DNA of 36,606 nt from Clostridia bacterium (GTDB lineage Bacteria; Bacillota; Clostridia; Oscillospirales; Acutalibacteraceae): the NCBI GenBank assembly GCA_017468425.1, contig JAFUIO010000030.1, forward strand, positions 1-36,606. The letters are read 5' to 3'. The notes under the pieces are model-generated. The model had not been told where the DNA came from, made no database searches, and saw only the letters and a list, made by a program, of their open reading frames with translations. This document shows positions 23,310 through 31,811 of the stretch, in pieces. The translations under genes were made by a program, and so were the position numbers. Each line of letters starts with the position of its first letter. Position 1 is the first letter of the stretch.

Positions 23310-24422
23310 TCAGATTAACATTTCTGCAAGTGTATGGCCTATGAGCCTGCCCGAATATGCAGCTTCATCAAGAGTGTTCACATCGCTTCCCATTTCAAGA
23401 AGCAGTGAACACTTTGTTTTATACATATTGTACTTCCTGTTGCAGAAAAACAAAGGTCGCATCAGGGTGGGGTACATATCTTCTGCAGTTTTCTGCAAAC
23501 GCAAAGCAAAGCGGAGGTTCTGTTCCCATTCGGGGAAATCTGTAACATCACCGCCTTCGCAACCTGTGATAATCATAATCTGTGCGGCTTTTTTGCCGTT
23601 AATGGTTGTAACAGGCTTTATCTTTGATGTTTCAGATGTCTGTATTGCATCGCGGTGAATATCAAGCACAACCTGAATTGTGGGATATTTTTTCAGGTAT
23701 TCATCAATGGCAGCGCCCGACCTTTCATATGCACCCGAATACTGTCGGTCATAAATATTTGTATCGTGTATAACACCGATACCTGCTTTTTCAAGTTCTG
23801 CAACAATTTCCTTTCCCACACGCACCATATTTCTGTTTTTGTCTTCACTGCGTACAGATGCGGTTTTCGGGTAAGTAGTTTTGTCAAGCATCAAATAACT
23901 TTCAGTTGTATGAGTGTGGAAAACCAATACGCTTATCTCGTTTTTATTTATCTTTTTCAGAGGTGAATCAAGTTTAAGTGTTTCGGAAATATCAAGGCTT
24001 CTTCCCGTTGTGTTTTTAACAAGAATATTTCCTTCCTTCTGGCTTGCACTGCTTTCTCCGAAGGTCTGCGAAATTACATTTCCGCCTTTTTCTTCTTCGT
24101 CAAAGCTTTCCTTTGCCGAATCAATAAGCTGTTGAATATCGTCAGGAGTATACGCAAGTGAATTAATGTTTACAGTTTGTCTGTTGTCATTCTTGTCCTG
24201 CTGTAAAGCGTTATTTTTTTCGGAAAAAGACGCGTTTTTCAGGCTGATACCGATGTCTGATGTAGTAACCTGAGACAGATGATTCGGAAAAAGCAAACTG
24301 ACACATGCCGAAATTATTTTCACATCTCCTGCAAGGTTGAAAACACCCACGCAACATAAAGATGCGATAACACAACATATAACAAAAGGCATGACCAATT
24401 TTTTGATATCATCTTTTTTCAT
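23310..24422 (-). CDS. spoIIP: Stage II sporulation protein P (peptidoglycan amidase/endopeptidase)
   Basis: 370 residues. SpoIIP works with SpoIID and SpoIIM to thin septal peptidoglycan and drive engulfment. One N-terminal membrane segment (about 10-30) is followed by a linker of about 130 residues and the SpoIIP catalytic domain: VLVFHTHTTESY, DIHRDAIQ and LLEMGSDVNTLDEAAYSGRL. GGAGGT lies 6 bases before ATG 24422; an upstream in-frame ATG (24449) has no site. It follows gpr by 59 bases on the minus strand, the classic gpr-spoIIP order of spore formers. Confidence 0.93.
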   Translation of the reverse strand: MKKDDIKKLVMPFVICCVIASLCCVGVFNLAGDVKIISACVSLLFPNHLSQVTTSDIGISLKNASFSEKNNALQQDKNDNRQTVNINSLAYTPDDIQQLIDSAKESFDEEEKGGNVISQTFGESSASQKEGNILVKNTTGRSLDISETLKLDSPLKKINKNEISVLVFHTHTTESYLMLDKTTYPKTASVRSEDKNRNMVRVGKEIVAELEKAGIGVIHDTNIYDRQYSGAYERSGAAIDEYLKKYPTIQVVLDIHRDAIQTSETSKIKPVTTINGKKAAQIMIITGCEGGDVTDFPEWEQNLRFALRLQKTAEDMYPTLMRPLFFCNRKYNMYKTKCSLLLEMGSDVNTLDEAAYSGRLIGHTLAEMLI

Positions 24423-24481
24423 AAGGTAACCTCCTTTGTAAGAATACACTTTCAGAAAAGTATATTAAACCGGAAGTTTCT

Positions 24482-25357
24482 TTATGACACGAGAGAAAGT
24501 ATTTCTTTCGGAGTAAGTGTTTTTTGCAGAGCGCAGTTTATAGCCATTCCCACAAGTTTTGATGCGTGTTCAATAAGCAAATCAATTTCTTTAGGTGTAA
24601 CCATCATATTTTCGCTTTCAGGGAGAAAAGAAATTGATTTTGTTTTTTCTTTATCCGCAAGGTCGTAGGCGAGAGTTGCACCGTCAACAACGGTAGGCAC
24701 ACCTATGCTGATAACCTTAACACCCAACGTTTTTTCATCAAGCCGTTGCCTTTTATTGCCCACTCCTGAGCCGGGACTTATACCGGTGTTACAAATCTGC
24801 ACGGTTGTGCCGAGACGTGAAAGTCTGCGCGAAGCAAGAGCGTCAACGGTAATTACTGCAGATGGTTTTATTCTGTCAGCAATTCCCTGTACAATTTCGC
24901 CTGTTTCTATGCCTGTCTGCCCCAGAACACCGGGTGATATTGCGGCAACGGGGCGGAGCTTTCCAAGACCAAGGTCAGTTGACAATTCATCAGGAATGTG
25001 CCTTGTTGCAAGAATGTGGGAAATTGTGCAAGGTCCTAAAGCGTCGGGAGTTATGTTTTCGTTTCCCAATCCCACCACAAGCACTGCACCGTCTTTCGGC
25101 AGGAGGTTTTCTATTTCTTTGGAAAGCGTTTCAATCCTTCCGTCGAAAAGTTCGGAATCGGAAGAAAAAGGCGGAAGGTGAGCCGTAATGTATCTTCCTT
25201 TCGGCTTTTTCAGTTCTTCCGATGCTTTGTCAGTTTCCACATCGATACGGCTTAAATACACTTTCCCGTCTTTCCATTTGTGCACGGAAACACCGCCACA
25301 GCCGTTTTCACTTAAAATTTCCTGCCTTTCAATAGCGAGGTCGGTACGAAAATTCAT
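24482..25357 (-). CDS. gpr: GPR germination protease
   Basis: 291 residues. GPR degrades the small acid-soluble spore proteins at germination and is made as a zymogen in the forespore. FRTDLAIE (3-10) is the characteristic N-terminal propeptide; the body shows VVGLGNENITPDALGP, SPGVLGQTGIET, VDALASRR and ISPGSGVGNKR. Length is below the usual 330-370, with short N- and C-terminal parts. GGAAG precedes the ATG. It is divergent from rpsT, the same arrangement as in Bacillus. I did not find a convincing sigma-G promoter in the gap. Confidence 0.92.
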   Translation of the reverse strand: MNFRTDLAIERQEILSENGCGGVSVHKWKDGKVYLSRIDVETDKASEELKKPKGRYITAHLPPFSSDSELFDGRIETLSKEIENLLPKDGAVLVVGLGNENITPDALGPCTISHILATRHIPDELSTDLGLGKLRPVAAISPGVLGQTGIETGEIVQGIADRIKPSAVITVDALASRRLSRLGTTVQICNTGISPGSGVGNKRQRLDEKTLGVKVISIGVPTVVDGATLAYDLADKEKTKSISFLPESENMMVTPKEIDLLIEHASKLVGMAINCALQKTLTPKEILSLVS

Positions 25358-25437
25358 ACTTTCACTTCCTTTTTTGCGTTATAAACATATTATTGTGATT
25401 TTTTTGCGAAAAAAATCAGTTTTTTTTAATATTTTAC

Positions 25438-25466
25438 TTGCATTTTTTGAAAATAAGTGATATCAT
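25438..25466 (+). promoter_or_regulatory. Promoter of rpsT
   Basis: TTGCAT (25438-25443) and TATCAT (25461-25466) are separated by 17 bases; the start codon is 41 bases downstream. Confidence 0.65.
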
Positions 25467-25506
25467 ATCTATCTGTGCAGACAAATTACAAGGAGGTGCA
25501 ATCGGA

Positions 25507-25761
25507 ATGCCTAACATTAAGTCCGCAAAGAAACGTGTTATCGTTACAAAAACAAAGACAGCTCGCAATAAAGCAAGAAACTCAGCTCTCAAAACAGCTA
25601 TCAAAAAAGCTAACGCTGCTATTGCTGCAAACGCTGCTGACAAAGACGTTCTTGTAAAAGACGCTATTAAAAAGATTGACCAGGCTGAAGTTAAGGGCCT
25701 TATTCACAAGAATAACGCTGCAAGAAAAAAATCAGCTCTCGCAAAGAAAGTTAATGGCTAA
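25507..25761 (+). CDS. rpsT: 30S ribosomal protein S20
   Basis: 84 residues beginning MPNIKSAKKRVIVTKTKTAR, the S20 signature, very rich in Ala and Lys and predicted all-helical. It binds 16S rRNA early in 30S assembly. AAGGAGGTG lies 10 bases upstream of ATG 25507; a longer reading from 25438 would start inside the promoter. Own promoter and own terminator make it a single-gene unit. Confidence 0.97.
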   Translation: MPNIKSAKKRVIVTKTKTARNKARNSALKTAIKKANAAIAANAADKDVLVKDAIKKIDQAEVKGLIHKNNAARKKSALAKKVNG

Positions 25762-25780
25762 TCAGCTAATTTAAAGCTTT

Positions 25781-25806
25781 AAAGGCTACCCTTACGGGTA
25801 GCCTTT
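25781..25806 (+). terminator. Terminator of rpsT
   Basis: AAAGGCTACCC (25781-25791) pairs with GGGTAGCCTTT (25796-25806) around the loop TTAC; T-rich bases follow. Confidence 0.9.
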
Positions 25807-25845
25807 TGCTTTTGGTATTTTATTTTCAAGTTAACAAAAGATATA

Positions 25846-25874
25846 TTGACTATGTATGTAAAATGTTTTAAAAT
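25846..25874 (+). promoter_or_regulatory. Promoter of the DUF308-rimM-trmD unit
   Basis: TTGACT (25846-25851) and TAAAAT (25869-25874) with a 17-base spacer, 35 bases before the DUF308 start. Confidence 0.6.
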
Positions 25875-25909
25875 AATTGTGTATATACTTTGCGGAGGTT
25901 ACAAAACAA

Positions 25910-26533
25910 ATGGAAAACTTTATCAATAAATTAAAACGCAACGGCATATTTGCCACAGTTGCAGTAATTATAATCGGTATTCTGCTTATGCTTTTTCCCG
26001 TAATTGTCACTAAAATTGCATCATATATACTCGGTGCAGTTATACTCGGCTTCGGTGTTAAGAAAATTGCAGGATATTTTGAAAAAAACAGAGTAAAACG
26101 CGTTACTGTTTTCGGACTTGTTGCAGGTATTGCAGGTGCGATAGCAGGTGTATATGTTATTGCAAATCCACGTGTTATTTCGAATTTTACCGTAAGCATT
26201 TTCGGCATAATTATCCTTATATACGGTCTGACCGAATTGAGTAAGGCAATCAGGTTGAAAAAAAGCGGTATAAAGAAATGGTGGAACACACTTCTCACAG
26301 CACTTATCGGTTGCGGTGCAGGTATTGCTTTTATAGCACACCCATCGCTTTCCTACGACCTTATTATCCGTCTTATCGGTGTTTTGCTTATAATTCTTGC
26401 CGTTTTCCATATGTGGGCATTACGCGGTATTATAAAAGAAAGCAACGCAGATGATGTAAACAGAGTTGTTATCAATTCCAAAGGTGAAATTGAGGGCGAA
26501 GGCAGAGAAATCAGAACGGAGGATATTGACTGA
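25910..26533 (+). CDS. DUF308 (HdeD-like) membrane protein
   Basis: 207 residues with about six membrane helices in three pairs, rich in Gly and Ile, with short basic loops (KKIAGYFEKNRVKR and SKAIRLKKSGIKKWW), and an acidic hydrophilic tail of about 30 residues. This fits DUF308, the family of HdeD, linked to acid stress in Escherichia but uncharacterised in Clostridia. GGAGGT precedes ATG 25910 by 10 bases. Its TGA shares one base with the rimM ATG, so the two are co-translated, an unusual partner for rimM. Confidence 0.8.
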   Translation: MENFINKLKRNGIFATVAVIIIGILLMLFPVIVTKIASYILGAVILGFGVKKIAGYFEKNRVKRVTVFGLVAGIAGAIAGVYVIANPRVISNFTVSIFGIIILIYGLTELSKAIRLKKSGIKKWWNTLLTALIGCGAGIAFIAHPSLSYDLIIRLIGVLLIILAVFHMWALRGIIKESNADDVNRVVINSKGEIEGEGREIRTEDID

Positions 26534-27051
26534 TGAAGAAAGATTATCTCGAAGTGGGCGAGGTTGTAGGAACTCACGGTGTGCGTGGTGAGATGCGTGT
26601 GAATCCTTGGTGTGATGCGCCGTCATTTCTTAAAAAATTCAAAAAACTTTATCTTGACGAAAAAGGCACAAATAGCCTTGATATAAAATCTGCAAGAGAG
26701 CACGGCAATGTGGCGCTTGTTGTTGCCGACGGTATTGATACTGTGGAAAAAGCACAGGCAATGCGCGGCAAAGTGCTTTATATAAAACGTGACGATGCAA
26801 AGTTGCAGAAGGGTAACTATTTTATTGCCGAATTAATCGACTGTACAGTTTACGATGCAGATGATGAAAGCATAGTTTACGGCATTATCACCGATGTCAG
26901 CGAAACAGGTGCAAACGATGTATGGCACATCACAAAAGACAACAAGGAATATCTTATTCCCGCAATAAAGGATGTTGTTATAAGCGTTGATGTTGAAGAA
27001 GGAATAGTAAAAATCCGTCCACTGAAAGGAATTTTTGACGATGAGAATTGA
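26533..27051 (+). CDS. rimM: 16S rRNA processing protein RimM
   Basis: 172 residues. It assists maturation of the 30S head. YLEVGEVVGTHGVRGEMRV is the N-terminal RimM domain signature; the C-terminal PRC-barrel half contains the segment NDVWHITKDNKEYLIPAI. It overlaps DUF308 by one base and trmD by eleven. The usual upstream rpsP is absent here. Confidence 0.94.
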   Translation: MKKDYLEVGEVVGTHGVRGEMRVNPWCDAPSFLKKFKKLYLDEKGTNSLDIKSAREHGNVALVVADGIDTVEKAQAMRGKVLYIKRDDAKLQKGNYFIAELIDCTVYDADDESIVYGIITDVSETGANDVWHITKDNKEYLIPAIKDVVISVDVEEGIVKIRPLKGIFDDEN

Positions 27052-27778
27052 CATAATGACACTTTTTCCCGAAATGTGCGAGAGTGTTTTATCCTCAAGC
27101 ATAGTGGGCAGAGCAAGAGAAAACGGATTTGTGGAAATCAACTGCCATAATATCCGCGATTACACTCTTGATAAACATAACCGCGTTGATGATTCTCCTT
27201 ACGGTGGCGGAATGGGTATGATTATGCAGACTCAGCCTATTTACGATTGCTTTAATCATATCTGCGAAGAAACAGGGGACAGACCCTATCTTATTTATAT
27301 GTCACCTCAGGGTAATGTTCTTACACAGGATAAGGTGCGTGAACTTTCACAGATGAAAAATATCACACTTCTCTGCGGTCACTATGAAGGTGTGGATGAA
27401 AGAATCATTGAAGAAATAGTTGATGAAGAAATTTCAATCGGCGACTATGTGCTTACGGGCGGTGAACTTCCTGCACTTGTACTTGCCGACAGCGTTGCAA
27501 GAATGATTCCCGGTGTGCTTTCTGATAACGAATGTTTTGAGGATGAAAGCCATTATTCGGGACTTCTTGAATATCCCCAATACACAAGACCTTTTGAATG
27601 GCACGGCAAACAAGTTCCCGATGTGTTGCTTTCAGGTCATCACGCAAATATAGAAAAATGGCGTCACGAACAGTCACTTGAGAGAACTCTGAAAAAGCGT
27701 CCTGATATGATAGAAAAAGCAGATTTATCAGATAAAGATAAAAAGTATATTGAAAAACTAAAAAAGGAGAACGAGTAA
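27041..27778 (+). CDS. trmD: tRNA (guanine-N1)-methyltransferase
   Basis: 245 residues. It methylates G37 of tRNAs using S-adenosylmethionine. The knotted SPOUT fold is marked by SPYGGGMGMIM, LLCGHYEGVDERI and IGDYVLTGGELPAL. The start lies 11 bases inside the end of rimM with AAAGGA about 10 bases upstream; rplS, its frequent neighbour, does not follow. Its TAA overlaps the next ATG by one base. Confidence 0.96.
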   Translation: MRIDIMTLFPEMCESVLSSSIVGRARENGFVEINCHNIRDYTLDKHNRVDDSPYGGGMGMIMQTQPIYDCFNHICEETGDRPYLIYMSPQGNVLTQDKVRELSQMKNITLLCGHYEGVDERIIEEIVDEEISIGDYVLTGGELPALVLADSVARMIPGVLSDNECFEDESHYSGLLEYPQYTRPFEWHGKQVPDVLLSGHHANIEKWRHEQSLERTLKKRPDMIEKADLSDKDKKYIEKLKKENE

Positions 27779-28518
27779 TGTTTTTTCACGAGAAGACTTA
27801 TGATATAGACGAACTTGTCCGTTATAATACTCACATCCACACTCATTTTTCAGGTTGTGCAAAGCCTGAAATGCAGGTGAATGATATTGTGAAAACTGCA
27901 GAAGAAGCAGGACTTAAACTTATTGCTCTTACTGACCACGACACTGCTGACAAGCCTAATATTGTTGCAGATTTCCGTAAACAGATTTTATCTGAACTTG
28001 AAGAATCAAAGGTAAAAGTTCTTGTCGGTGCAGAGCTTTCCTGTTGCGGAATCGGAAAATTTGTAAACGATATTTCCTGCGATGAACAGATGGATTATAA
28101 GCTTTACACAATGAACCATTTTCACGTCCGTTTCTGGGACCAGCCTGAAGATAAAACACCGAGAGGCTTTGCGGTGCAGATGCTTAAAATGGCAGAAAGC
28201 GTAGTTGATATGCGTCAGGCAGACTGCTTTGCTCATCCTTTCCATGCAGGGTATATACATAATTTTGACGACCCTCACGAAGTAACAAGAGCATATAAAG
28301 ATAATGAACTCGGCGACATAATGGAAAAGGCAAACAACAAGCAGATTGCGTGGGAATTGAACACAGGTGCAGTTATGTCTGACCCTGAATTTTACCACAG
28401 ATATTTTCAGATTGGCAAGGAAGTAGGTTGCGTTTTCAATATAGGCACAGATGCCCACCGTTTGTGTGCTGTTGATTCAACGCAGTTTGCAGAAAGACTT
28501 AAAGAAATTTTATATTAA
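27778..28518 (+). CDS. PHP-domain metal-dependent phosphoesterase
   Basis: 246 residues. The trinuclear metal site of the PHP family is visible: NTHIHTHFS near residue 18, LTDHDT near 52, GAELSC near 81, MNHFHV near 105, AHPFHAG near 150 and GTDAHR near 224. Such proteins hydrolyse phosphoesters (histidinol phosphate, 3',5'-nucleotides, RNA ends). It overlaps trmD by one base, so a role linked to RNA metabolism is possible but unproven. The sequence does not tell the substrate. Confidence 0.85.
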   Translation: MFFHEKTYDIDELVRYNTHIHTHFSGCAKPEMQVNDIVKTAEEAGLKLIALTDHDTADKPNIVADFRKQILSELEESKVKVLVGAELSCCGIGKFVNDISCDEQMDYKLYTMNHFHVRFWDQPEDKTPRGFAVQMLKMAESVVDMRQADCFAHPFHAGYIHNFDDPHEVTRAYKDNELGDIMEKANNKQIAWELNTGAVMSDPEFYHRYFQIGKEVGCVFNIGTDAHRLCAVDSTQFAERLKEILY

Positions 28519-28532
28519 TCAGGTGATTACAA

Positions 28533-29003
28533 ATGAAAATGCTTTTTAAACAGAGGTTTTTCTCCTGGTTTGACAGCTTTGATATTTACGATGAAGCGGG
28601 AAATACGCTGTATGTCGTTAAAGGTCAGCTTTCATGGGGACACTGCCTTAAAATTTTTGATATAAACGGAAATCATATAGGCACGGTAAAAGAAAAAATC
28701 ATTACTTTTTTGCCCAAGTTTGAAATGTATCTTTCTGACAACTATATAGGTTGCATCAGTAAAGAAATTTCTTTTTTCAGACCCAGATATAATATCGATT
28801 GCAACGGCTGGAGAGTTGAAGGCGATTTTATGGGCTGGGATTATTCCGTAGTATCTGCCGACGGCAGAAAAGTCGCTGATATTTCAAAAGAACTTTTCAG
28901 ATTTACCGATACTTATGTTATCAATGTTCCTGATGCGAATAACGCCCTTTGTGCATTGATGCTTGTTCTTGCTATAGATGCAGAAAAATGCTCACAAAAA
29001 TGA
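28533..29003 (+). CDS. LURP-one-related (YxjI-like) protein
   Basis: 156 residues. The alternation of short strands (FDIYDEAGNTLYVVKGQLSW, LKIFDINGNHIGTVKEKI, FEMYLSDNYIGCI) and the closing helix resemble the twelve-stranded LURP-one/Tubby-like barrel, formerly DUF567. Bacterial members have no settled role. AGGTGAT lies a few bases upstream and the gap to the PHP gene is 14 bases, so it belongs to the same transcript. Confidence 0.8.
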   Translation: MKMLFKQRFFSWFDSFDIYDEAGNTLYVVKGQLSWGHCLKIFDINGNHIGTVKEKIITFLPKFEMYLSDNYIGCISKEISFFRPRYNIDCNGWRVEGDFMGWDYSVVSADGRKVADISKELFRFTDTYVINVPDANNALCALMLVLAIDAEKCSQK

Positions 29004-29053
29004 TAAACTGTTTTTATATTCAGTTGCAGAAATAAATAAGAAGGGGAAAGATT

Positions 29054-30778
29054 ATGTTTTGCAGAAAATGCGGTAAAGAAATTCCTGACGATTCCAATGT
29101 ATGCCAGTACTGCGGTGTTGCGGTTGTAAGGAATCAGGATAAAAATGCCAGTAAAGAAGTTGTGGCTTCAGGTGTTGCAGTTGCAGAAAAGCCAAAAAAA
29201 CCTGTGTGGAAAATAATTGTTCCCATAGTTGCGGTACTGCTTGTGATTGCCATAATCTGCGGTGCTTTTATGATAAAAAATATCAGTAATCAGAACAAAT
29301 TCAGAAAGCTTATTGAAAACGCTGCAGATAAACCTGTAGTTGAATTTATATACGATGACTTTGATAAAGACGGTACAGACGAAGCCTTTGCAGTTGCAGG
29401 TGAAGAAGATAATGAAGGCGGATTTAAGGACGGTGAAGTTTATTTTGTAAATGATGAAGGTGCAAATGTCATCAGAGACAATGCAAAAGGTTACGTTTGC
29501 GGTACAATTGAAACTGATGACAGAGTATATGTATCTGTGGAAATTTTCAAAGATGAAGAAGACCACCGTTCAGATGTTTATACGGTAGTTGAGGGCGCTC
29601 CCGCCAGATCAGAAATATCAGGCAAATATGAAACTGTTATGGACGTCAATGGAGTAATAACGGGCATAAACCCGACTACACGCAATGTTGTTGAGGTTGA
29701 TGTTGAAGTTGTAATACCCGTAAGCATAAGCAAAAATAATCTTGAAGTAACAGATGAAGATTTAAAAAATTTTGATAAACTTATCAATATCTATGGTGTG
29801 AATGTTAAGAATTACAATGTAGATGCACCCAGAGCACATTCAGTTGTATACGAATGCTTGTCAGTTTATGATGCAGATAAATTATACAGTTGCTTTTTTG
29901 ATGAAAGTGATTTCGAAAAACATATGGGCGATGGAACCTTTTATATGTCAACAGGCAGTTACTTATATGAAAAACCTGACCCGCTGGCGAAATTCGTAAA
30001 TAATGCAGGCTATATAAAATTCCCTGCAGATAAAATAGACTGGATTATAGAAAATGTTTTCGGACAACAGCCCGACAGAGATGCTTCTGCATCGATGTGG
30101 TATTATTATGATGATTGTTTTTATAGTGCGGTAAGTGTTTCAGAAGAACCTTTCCCGATTTTTGAAACAGAATACAAAAAACTTCCTGATAACAGATATG
30201 AATTCAGTTCTTCCGGTAAATATCCTGACGGCACTAAAGCGAAATATAGTGTTGAAGGTGTTATCGGTCTTGCTGAAACAGACGGGAAACGCATATGGAA
30301 AATTTTTGAAATAAAAACTTTCAGCACAGAAACAGGTAAATCCCTTATGCTTGACGGCGGAGCTGCTTCGTATCTTGGCGGAACATTCAGCAAAATTTTT
30401 GAACAGTGCGGAAATAAATACGATACTTTCTATTATGAAGGCGGAGATTTTATTTATTATCCTGAAGCTTATCCTATGGTAGGCTTTTGTCCGAGCTATG
30501 TCGAGGGTGAAGGCGGTCAGGAAATGAAAGATAAAATTGTAAAATATATTCTTGCGTGGGATACGACGCATCTGTATAAAGATTTATATGCCGATATGTC
30601 TTACAATGAACTTAAAGATATTGTTCCTGAAATAAGCCGTCCGCAATACACTGATTACGATGGTTCATACTATATATCATTTGAGCTGGACGGGTATCAT
30701 TTCACATATACCTGGTTTGATGAACCTGATGATAACACAAAGTGTGCAGAGGTAATGCTTTCTTCAGCAACTGACTGA
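29054..30778 (+). CDS. Zinc-ribbon protein with one membrane segment and a large outside domain
   Basis: 574 residues. The N-terminus MFCRKCGKEIPDDSNVCQYC is a four-Cys zinc ribbon, followed by a Lys/Pro linker, one membrane segment (about 54-76), and some 500 residues that are acidic and Tyr-rich. Near residue 97, YDDFDKDGTDEAF resembles a calcium-binding FG-GAP/dockerin-like loop, and no catalytic motif is evident. The zinc-ribbon-plus-helix layout is frequent in Clostridia; the outer part matches nothing I can name. AAGGGGA precedes the ATG; 50 bases separate it from the LURP-one gene. Confidence 0.8.
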   Translation: MFCRKCGKEIPDDSNVCQYCGVAVVRNQDKNASKEVVASGVAVAEKPKKPVWKIIVPIVAVLLVIAIICGAFMIKNISNQNKFRKLIENAADKPVVEFIYDDFDKDGTDEAFAVAGEEDNEGGFKDGEVYFVNDEGANVIRDNAKGYVCGTIETDDRVYVSVEIFKDEEDHRSDVYTVVEGAPARSEISGKYETVMDVNGVITGINPTTRNVVEVDVEVVIPVSISKNNLEVTDEDLKNFDKLINIYGVNVKNYNVDAPRAHSVVYECLSVYDADKLYSCFFDESDFEKHMGDGTFYMSTGSYLYEKPDPLAKFVNNAGYIKFPADKIDWIIENVFGQQPDRDASASMWYYYDDCFYSAVSVSEEPFPIFETEYKKLPDNRYEFSSSGKYPDGTKAKYSVEGVIGLAETDGKRIWKIFEIKTFSTETGKSLMLDGGAASYLGGTFSKIFEQCGNKYDTFYYEGGDFIYYPEAYPMVGFCPSYVEGEGGQEMKDKIVKYILAWDTTHLYKDLYADMSYNELKDIVPEISRPQYTDYDGSYYISFELDGYHFTYTWFDEPDDNTKCAEVMLSSATD

Positions 30779-30853
30779 TTTTATTATAACAGTTTGCAAT
30801 TTTTCCTGCGGGTAACTCGATATTAATTAATTTGCAATTATCACAACACAATA

Positions 30854-30885
30854 TGACAAAATCTTTTCTCCTTATCACGTATAAT
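30854..30885 (+). promoter_or_regulatory. Candidate spoIIG-type promoter with Spo0A-like box
   Basis: TGACAAA (30854-30860) is close to the 0A box TGNCGAA, and a perfect TATAAT lies at 30880-30885, giving a spacer of about 20 bases. Known spoIIG promoters combine Spo0A boxes with an over-long spacer, so the layout is suggestive only. Confidence 0.35.
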
Positions 30886-30900
30886 AATTACGTGATAAGG
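30870..30900. terminator. Long inverted repeat before spoIIGA (terminator or operator)
   Basis: CCTTATCACGTA (30870-30881) pairs over 12 bp with TACGTGATAAGG (30889-30900), loop TAATAAT. The tail GGATTTTCTTTGTT is only partly T-rich. The -10-like TATAAT lies in the arm and loop, so the repeat may instead be a protein-binding site. Confidence 0.6.
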
Positions 30901-30927
30901 GGATTTTCTTTGTTAGGGGTGATTTGA

Positions 30928-31794
30928 CTGCAGGAGATAATTTATGTTGACGTATTGATTGTGCTTAATCTTTTCATTAACTATTTCTTATTGCTTTCAA
31001 CATCTTTTGTGAGAAAAGAAAGTGCAAACCGTTTCCGCATTCTGTTGGGTGCAACCCTCGGAAGTTTATATTCTCTTATAGTTTTTCTGCCTGAAATGGG
31101 TGTGCTTTTCAATATCCTTTCACGTATTGCCGCAGGCGGGATAATAGTTTTTGCATCCTTTGGTTTTAAAACATTAAAACGTTTTTTAAAATTATCACTC
31201 ACTTTTATTCTGATGACCTTTCTGTTTGCAGGTGCAATGATTGCAATGTGGATAATCTTCCGTCCGTCAGGAATGGTTATAAATAATTCAACAGTTTATT
31301 TCGGTATAAAAATGCCTGTGCTGATTGCTTCAACAGCACTTACCTATATTGCAATAAAGTTCGTAATGAAGTTTCTCAACAAAAGCAGACCGCCTATGAC
31401 TATCTGCGATGTAACTTTGTATTTTGCGGGTAAGGATGTAAAAGGCAGGGCAATGCTCGACACGGGCAACACTTTATCGGAAGGCTTCTCAGGGTATCCT
31501 GTAGTTGTATGCACATATGAATTTGTCAAAGATATTCTTCCTTATGAATGTGAAGATTTTTTCAAAGGCAATGTAAATGCATTGCATTCAATTGCAGATA
31601 AAAATCTGATGAAAAAAGTCAGGGTAGTTTCTTACGGAACAGTTTCTGAAACAGGTCTTCTGCCTGCATTTCAGCCTGATAAACTTGTGGTGGGCAAAGA
31701 AGTTGAAACAGATAAGGTTTTTGTGGGTGTTCTCAACTGCAAAAAATACATAAACGAAAGCTTTGATATGCTTCTCAATCCAAATTTATTTTGA
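30928..31794 (+). CDS. spoIIGA: Sporulation sigma-E processing peptidase SpoIIGA, probable CTG start
   Basis: 288 residues if started at CTG 30928. SpoIIGA is the membrane aspartic protease that removes the pro-sequence of sigma-E in the mother cell. Five N-terminal membrane helices are followed by a soluble domain with the catalytic motif MLDTGNTL (Asp178). The conserved family N-terminus [13 protein letters not shown] is encoded upstream of the first usual start (TTG 30955), which would remove it. CTG 30928 has GGGGTG 6 bases upstream and an in-frame TGA just before it. ATT/ATA codons in between are less likely starts. An out-of-frame ATG (30944) with a good site encodes only four codons. 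Confidence 0.85.
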   Translation: MQEIIYVDVLIVLNLFINYFLLLSTSFVRKESANRFRILLGATLGSLYSLIVFLPEMGVLFNILSRIAAGGIIVFASFGFKTLKRFLKLSLTFILMTFLFAGAMIAMWIIFRPSGMVINNSTVYFGIKMPVLIASTALTYIAIKFVMKFLNKSRPPMTICDVTLYFAGKDVKGRAMLDTGNTLSEGFSGYPVVVCTYEFVKDILPYECEDFFKGNVNALHSIADKNLMKKVRVVSYGTVSETGLLPAFQPDKLVVGKEVETDKVFVGVLNCKKYINESFDMLLNPNLF

Positions 31795-31811
31795 AAGAAT
31801 GGTACATAACA

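Noticed and set aside
25397..25417. Perfect A/T inverted repeat GATTTTTTT-GCG-AAAAAAATC between gpr and rpsT.
   Set aside because: Nine base pairs, but almost only A-T in an A/T-rich gap between divergent promoters; no T-run or partner site makes it a clear terminator or operator.
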